A DNA stretch of 64,000 bases, from NCBI GenBank assembly GCA_032629725.1, contig JAFEVB010000026.1, positions 682,001 to 746,000 on the forward strand, read 5' to 3'. Both the position numbers and the translations under genes were made by a program. Source of the DNA: Gremmenia infestans (Eukaryota > Ascomycota > Leotiomycetes > Helotiales > Hamatocanthoscyphaceae). Numbering within the stretch: position 1 is the first letter of the stretch; each line of letters begins with the position of its first letter. Positions 58,912 to 64,000 of the stretch are shown here, piece by piece. The notes under the pieces are model-generated. The model saw only the letters and a program-made list of their open reading frames with translations. It did not search any database and had not been told where the DNA came from.

Positions 58912-60483
58912 CTAATCCCAATACTTAATCGCGCCATCCAACCCCGCCGTAACAACTTTACTACTCTCCTGCGGATGCCACTCCACACACGTAACGGCCC
59001 CATCAGCAGCCTGCATCTTATGCCACATCTTACACGTCTTCCAATCCCAAAAACACACATAACCCCCCGTATCCCCGCTCGCTACAAACTGCCCATCCGG
59101 CGAACACGACACGTCAATCCCATATCCGGCATTATTATGTCCCTTGAACACCTTCTTGCGATTCTGTCGGAACTTGTCCGTTGCGCCGTATACGAAGATG
59201 TTGTTGTCGGAACTTTGGTAAGCGACGTATTTGCCCGAAGGGTGTAGCGAGGCCCGTGTCATGGGGTACATATGTGGTTCTGCGATGTATTTTATGGGCA
59301 CGGGGATGTTGTAATCCCATGCGCGGAGAGATTTGTCGTCGGAGGTTGTCATGAACCTGCGGTTGTCATCCACGAATGTAATCGTGTTGATAGCGGCCAA
59401 ATGATGATCGTATTCCTGGACTATTTCGCGAGTACGTATATCGAACTGCACGATTTTCTTGTCGGACATACCAGCGAGGAACTCGTTGGAATGCTCGGGG
59501 CTTGGGTTGAAGCGCACGACGTGCGGGTTCTTGCCGGTTGTGAAGCGGTTTATGCATTGGCCTGTTTCAGTGTCCCAGAGCTTCATCATGCGGTCGTAGG
59601 ATGCGGAGAGAAATTGTGTGCCGGAGGTGTTGAATGTTAAATCTGAAAGGGCTTTTGTGTGACCCGAATATGTCCGTAGTAATTCCCTTTGGTGATACAC
59701 ATCCCAGATCTTAACCGTCGAATCTGCGCTTCCCGATAACAGTAAATGGCCTGAGCCAGGAAAGAACCGTAGGCCAGCAATGGGCTTTGTATGGCTCTTC
59801 CAAGTATGCACCAATTTTTTGGGCACATAATTCTTTGCGCTCCCCGCCTCTTTCCGTAAATCGATATCCAGGTCTTGCGGGACATGCATGTACGTCCTTC
59901 CCTGATAATCATACTGCTCGCTCCCCTCGAACACACTGGTTTCTGCGCCCATCTCCTCAGCTTCTTTCCTCCTCGCCACAGCTTGCGGTAATGCGGGCAC
60001 CACAGCGCCGCTCTCAATAATCTCTTCTTCTTCCTCAACCTCCTCGTACTCCTCATCACTGGCCAACTCCTCCCCTTCGCCAACTTCCTCATACTCCACA
60101 GCTTTGTATTTAGCCCACGGGCCTACATAAGCATTATCGCCCTCCGCCACACTCGCATCTCCCTTCTTCTGCCTCTTACTCCTTATCCTCGCCGCCTCAT
60201 CCTTCTCCGCCTGTCCTCCTATATACTTTCTCCCCTCCACAGCTTGATGTTGACTCCTGAAGGTATGTTCGCTTATATATGTTTCCTCCGCATAGCCTGT
60301 AAGCACATTCTTGCGTTTTAGAGTCGCTTTTTCGTCTTTGAATGGGTTGGCGGGACCTTGCGAGGGCCGCGAGAGATCGCCCGCTGTGTAGGGGACGACG
60401 GCGTGGTCTGGGCCTGCTGCTTGTCGGACTATGAGGGCGTTTTGGGGCGTCATGTTGGGCGGGTAGGCGCCGAAGTCTGCCAT
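58912..60483 (-). CDS. CDC40: Pre-mRNA splicing factor Cdc40/Prp17 (WD40)
   Basis: A single exon of 523 aa. The N terminus (MADFGAYPPNMTPQNALIVRQ) and the segment NPFKDEKATLKRKNVLTGYAEE match Prp17/Cdc40. An acidic stretch (EEYEEVEEEEEIIE) follows, then RTYMHVPQDLDIDLRKE, and seven WD-type blades starting at HTWKSHTKPIAGLRFFPGSGH, with WD endings KIWD, KLWD, RAWD, CFWD and a terminal KYWD. The protein acts in the nucleus at the second step of splicing. The repeat count and length fit the family and no lesion is seen. Confidence 0.95.
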   Translation of the reverse strand: MADFGAYPPNMTPQNALIVRQAAGPDHAVVPYTAGDLSRPSQGPANPFKDEKATLKRKNVLTGYAEETYISEHTFRSQHQAVEGRKYIGGQAEKDEAARIRSKRQKKGDASVAEGDNAYVGPWAKYKAVEYEEVGEGEELASDEEYEEVEEEEEIIESGAVVPALPQAVARRKEAEEMGAETSVFEGSEQYDYQGRTYMHVPQDLDIDLRKEAGSAKNYVPKKLVHTWKSHTKPIAGLRFFPGSGHLLLSGSADSTVKIWDVYHQRELLRTYSGHTKALSDLTFNTSGTQFLSASYDRMMKLWDTETGQCINRFTTGKNPHVVRFNPSPEHSNEFLAGMSDKKIVQFDIRTREIVQEYDHHLAAINTITFVDDNRRFMTTSDDKSLRAWDYNIPVPIKYIAEPHMYPMTRASLHPSGKYVAYQSSDNNIFVYGATDKFRQNRKKVFKGHNNAGYGIDVSCSPDGQFVASGDTGGYVCFWDWKTCKMWHKMQAADGAVTCVEWHPQESSKVVTAGLDGAIKYWD

Positions 60484-61073
60484 GATGAGGAATTTCAGGA
60501 GGATGAAGAGAGGTTGTGGTTTGATGTGCGCCTGAAAATGAGCACTGAATGAAGGTCAGTTTGTCGCCAGTTTGGAGATCCGATAAAAAGATTAGCGTCA
60601 ACCTTAAAATATATCCCTGTATTCCAGTCACGTGCTACTATAATCTCGGAGTTACAAGAGTGAGCTTTTGGAGCTCAAGGTTGGGGTGAGTGAGCGAGAC
60701 GACTTTGGAGGCGGGCAGGAGAGCAAAATAGCACAAGGGATGAACAATAAAAACATCCACATTGAAAGCATGCCCATCCATGGCAAGCACGCCTACCTAG
60801 GTATCAGGTATCTGTATCTATCCACGCAAGACCTCGACCAGAAGCCCAAAATATGGAATATGCCCCACGCCCCGTTGCACGACTCCTCCCAGACCAACCG
60901 CCATCATGTTTAATCGTCCCAGATCTTGCACAAGTAGTAATTATCCTGCCCAACGTATCTCATCTTATTCACAACTCCACGCTGCGCAGTTCCAGCTTTC
61001 CCATCTCATTCCAGCCTCGAGTATCCTCCTATATCTCCCCCAGCTTGTATTGACGGTGTATTGAGGATTTAAG
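60484..61073. other. Spacer between CDC40 start and ERV14 3' end
   Basis: The promoter region of CDC40. No extra gene is supported. Confidence 0.45.
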
Positions 61074-61728
61074 TCAATGCTCTTCGTCGCGGATTAAGGC
61101 CACAATCATCGAATAGAGGTAGAAGAAGAACATAATCAGATGAAAACCAAGCTTGATGAACGATTCCTATCTCTCTGTTAGCCTTATCTTTCATCCCACC
61201 CTCCACAACACATACCTTCTTATGCACATTCAGCTTTCTAAAGATCTCAGTAGCATCTAGGAGATGCGCATTATCCACAATCCTATTCATTTATCCGATC
61301 AGTAAAAGCTCCAACTAAGCGGGGAATGATGAAAGATGGGGGATGGTGGAAGGGGGATAGAGATAAGAACGCACTTCTTAACATTGAATGCAAGCAACGG
61401 CAGATTTAACAACAACGCAACCCAATATCCATTAATAAGGAAGAGGAACGTTAGGAAGCCATGTACGGCGGCTTCGGGGATGATATAGGTGTTGAGGCGG
61501 TTGCAGAGGTCGATAGGGTTGATGTAATCACTATTCGCACATTGATCAGCTTCCTGTACTTTTGATTTCATTGAGGAAAGGAGCAGAGACGGGGAGAGAG
61601 GCTGGAAAGGGAAGGATAATGTACCATTCAAGATCAGAGTACATAATCGTAAAGAAAACCTGCAGGAACAGATTCACGGCATTGATTAGTACCGCTAGGA
61701 GGTACAGCCACGCCTCGCCGGACATCAT
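61074..61728 (-). CDS. ERV14: Erv14/cornichon COPII cargo receptor
   Basis: Four exons (61728-61625, 61530-61375, 61282-61216, 61166-61074) give 139 aa, or 138 from the second ATG. MSGEAWLYLLAVLINAVNLFLQVFFTIMYSDLE, then CDYINPIDLCNRLN, and TM helices FLTFLFLINGYWVALLLNLPLLAFN and FHLIMFFFYLYSMIVALI are typical of cornichon proteins. The length equals that of yeast Erv14. It sits in ER/Golgi membranes and loads transmembrane cargo into COPII vesicles. All introns are small and in phase. Confidence 0.93.
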
Positions 61729-62259
61729 GGTTGTAGTCTCGCGTCTATCTGCCTATTTTCGACGTTGTACTAGCCTTGCTCAGACGTATGTCGAGCCTGT
61801 TCAAGCTTGCCCTGGTATCGTATCGCAGACTCGGTGGGTGGTGTACCGGAGTGAGCTTGGGGAGCTATGACGAGCAGAAATCTCGGGCTTGGCTGCTTTG
61901 CAAAGTTCTATCCTGGGCGAGAGACAAAGAGGAAGAGGGTATGTGGGATCAGGTTTCGGTTTTCTGGGGGTTTTGGAAGGTCGCAAGCGGAATGATGAAA
62001 TATGAGGCTGGGGCTCGCGTGGGGAAGAAACGAGAGCTCTGCGATTGTTTAGACGAAGATCTTGCTTGCACCGCTTGCGATGCTCGCTTAGTCATATCAC
62101 ATGCGCGGAGTTAGGGGGAAATCAACACGTTTATTGTTTTCGTTACTGTTCAGATTTTACTTCATGCAGATTTTGATTTTATTTTATAAGTGAGGGGGTA
62201 TTTCTACATTTCGCCAGCTATGTTTTGTAATTCAAGGTCATGATTTTCCGTCGTGGGTA
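61729..62259. other. Spacer, ERV14 promoter / MAP1 3' region
   Basis: Plus-strand ORFs here (61776-62114) show no family features. Nothing further is supported. Confidence 0.4.
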
Positions 62260-63687
62260 TCACTGTACACCATTCCCACCATTTGTCTCCACCGCTGCCA
62301 CTGGCATAGGAATAGGTCCACCGGGAGAATCGGGAAATCTCGCAGTCAAAATCTCAACGCCATCTTCAGTCACCAGGAGAGTATGCTCTGCCACAGCATT
62401 AGTAAAGTTATCCAGGCAGAAGCATCACAAACTTACCAAACTGAGCTGTCCTCTTCCCATCCTGCGTCACACTCGTCCAGTCATCAGGCCACGTCTTATC
62501 CCTATGCGTACCCAACGCAATCATAGGCTCAATAGTAAAACACATGCCCTCTTTGGCGGCACCTACGGCCTTGTTTTTACCATAATGCGGAATGTTAGGC
62601 TTGCCATGAAAGAGGCTGTTGATACCGTGACCACAGTATGCTTTGATGACGCTACATTTCTTCCCCTTAGCATACTTCTCTATTACGTCTCCATAGTCTC
62701 GGAATAATGCCCCGGGTTTGACGAGCTTGATGGCCTCATTTAGACTTTCTCGTGCGGCTTCTACGACACGCACTGAGTCAGGGTCTGCTTTGGCTTTGTC
62801 GCCAATGTAGTATGTTTCGTTGAGATCTCCGTGGAAGCCTTCATGATATAAGGTAACGTCGATATTGAGAATATCACCATCGACAAGAACCCTTTGATCT
62901 GGGATTCCGTGGCAGATGACTTCGTTCGGGGATGTACAGACGGACTTTGGGAATTGACCGTAGTTCAATGGTGATGGATAGGACTGGGCATGTCAGTTCC
63001 TGGACATCACTCTGTTCAAAGAACCAACCTTTCTCTCCAGACAAGCCTTATGCACAATCTCATCAAGATAGTCCGTCGTAACCCCAGGGACCGCCGCCGC
63101 AGCGGCAATATCCAACACCTCTCTCGCTAGCCTACCAACCTTCCTCATACCCTCTTGCTGTTTCTTATCCAGAATCTCAATCTTCGTGCGGCCCTTGAAC
63201 GTCTGCTCACTATCTGGTATGCCAGTCTTCCAGTAATCGGGGTATGGTATTGATTTCGGTACTTCCCGCCAAGGGGACAGAGGATACACAGGCCGGAGAG
63301 AACCGGTGAATGGGAAAGTTGGGAAGGGGTTGTAATTTCCAGTGACTGGATCGGGTTCAGAAACGACTTTGGGGGGAATGAGATTACTGAGGAAATTACT
63401 CTGAGTTTTATGGACTGCTTTATGTGTGCTCTATGAAGAGTTAGTTTTGGACCAAGAGAAGGTAGAGCATAACGCGCAAGTTGGATTTCCTTAAAGTGCA
63501 CAAATACGGCTTGAAAAGGAGAGCGATCTTGGAGTGAACATACCCAATTCCTCTTGAAACAGTCTTGGGAACAGAAATAGCTCTCCTTCATGCCTAGCTT
63601 CAAGCAGGTCGGACACTGGAGCGTTCCAGCATCGTTGTCGCAGTCACCACCCATGCATTTCCGCTTTGCAGGAGACTCGGAGGCCAT
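62260..63687 (-). CDS. MAP1: Methionine aminopeptidase type 1
   Basis: Four exons (63687-63544, 63430-63029, 62983-62437, 62387-62260) give 406 aa. The N terminus has the ribosome-associated zinc-finger region (CMGGDCDNDAGTLQCPTC ... SYFCSQDCFKRNW), specific to eukaryotic type 1 enzymes. The pita-bread catalytic domain shows EVICHGIPD, the metal ligands in NIDVTLYHEGFHGDLNETY (two Asp), CGHGI (His), MCFTIEPMI (Glu) and QFEHTLLVTEDG (Glu). It removes initiator Met co-translationally in the cytosol. It works upstream of the myristoyltransferase encoded at 26.6 kb, since myristoylation needs an exposed Gly. The gene is intact. Confidence 0.95.
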
Positions 63688-64000
63688 AGTTGGCAGACGG
63701 CTTTAAGGAGCTGGTGGTGGTATTCTGTAGGTGTGATGTTAAGAGAGTGTTGTTAGACCATGCAAATGCTTCTTGGTTTTAATTTTCTTCTTGATACGGT
63801 ATGGCGGGGCAACTGGTAAAAAGACTGTTGAAAGAAAGCGAGCCGCCCACTCGTCGTTCTCAAGGCGTGGGGCGAGGCGGATTCTAGAATTAGGCTGGGT
63901 GTGAATCTATCGGTTGGCTCGGCTAAGCAGCTCTAGAGCTGTAGCTGTTTGTAATAGTCATCCATGTTGATATTTCTCTTCTTTTCTTCTTTGCACCTTT
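63688..64000. promoter_or_regulatory. Promoter region of MAP1
   Basis: About 310 bp upstream of MAP1 to the window edge. No ORF and no recognised motif. Confidence 0.4.

Overview
The window is nuclear DNA of a filamentous ascomycete (Pezizomycotina). The evidence is short introns (mostly 43-110 nt) with GT donors, CTAAC/CTGAC-like branch sites and AG acceptors, plus fungus-specific families: Zn(II)2Cys6 and bZIP/DUF3425 regulators, a secreted intradiol dioxygenase, SWR1 subunit Swc3, an Erv14-type cornichon and kinesin-5. A leotiomycete is my best guess, but that is inference. Gene models were built by reading splice sites by eye; those given with exon lists join in phase.

Left part (1 to about 22 kb), accessory in character: a Zn-cluster regulator cut by the window edge (1-2261), a cytochrome P450 (3228-5121), a short-chain dehydrogenase (6787-7839), a truncated SnoaL-like ORF (8290-8589), a nucleoside-phosphorylase-like gene with an in-frame TGA (9685-11062), a large secreted M35/aspzincin-like metallopeptidase with mucin-like and Cys-rich tails (12785-16754), a secreted intradiol dioxygenase broken by TGA (17049-18286), and a caspase-like peptidase with an apparent frameshift (19969-22013). 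The regulator, P450, SDR and SnoaL-like ORF resemble a small tailoring-type metabolic cluster with no PKS, NRPS or terpene backbone gene in view.

Right part (22.7-64 kb), mostly conserved single-copy genes that read intact: SWC3, an alpha/beta hydrolase with an 8-nt exon, N-myristoyltransferase, a second alpha/beta hydrolase, a small secreted protein, a bZIP/DUF3425 regulator, kinesin-5, PHAF1/UPF0183, mitochondrial isoleucyl-tRNA synthetase, an F-box protein, an MFS carrier, a tiny Pro-rich repeat ORF, CDC40/PRP17, ERV14 and methionine aminopeptidase 1. A gene desert of about 6 kb (36.2-42.2 kb) lies between the bZIP gene and kinesin-5. It and the neighbouring spacers carry many short palindromes (TACTCCGTA and TACGAAGTA types) and a 12-bp tandem array.

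I saw no tRNA, rRNA, CRISPR or intact transposon. The most notable signals are the cluster of gene-breaking lesions confined to the left part, the metallopeptidase-mucin architecture, the caspase-like protein with a C-terminal Cys motif, the microexons, and the palindrome-rich desert.
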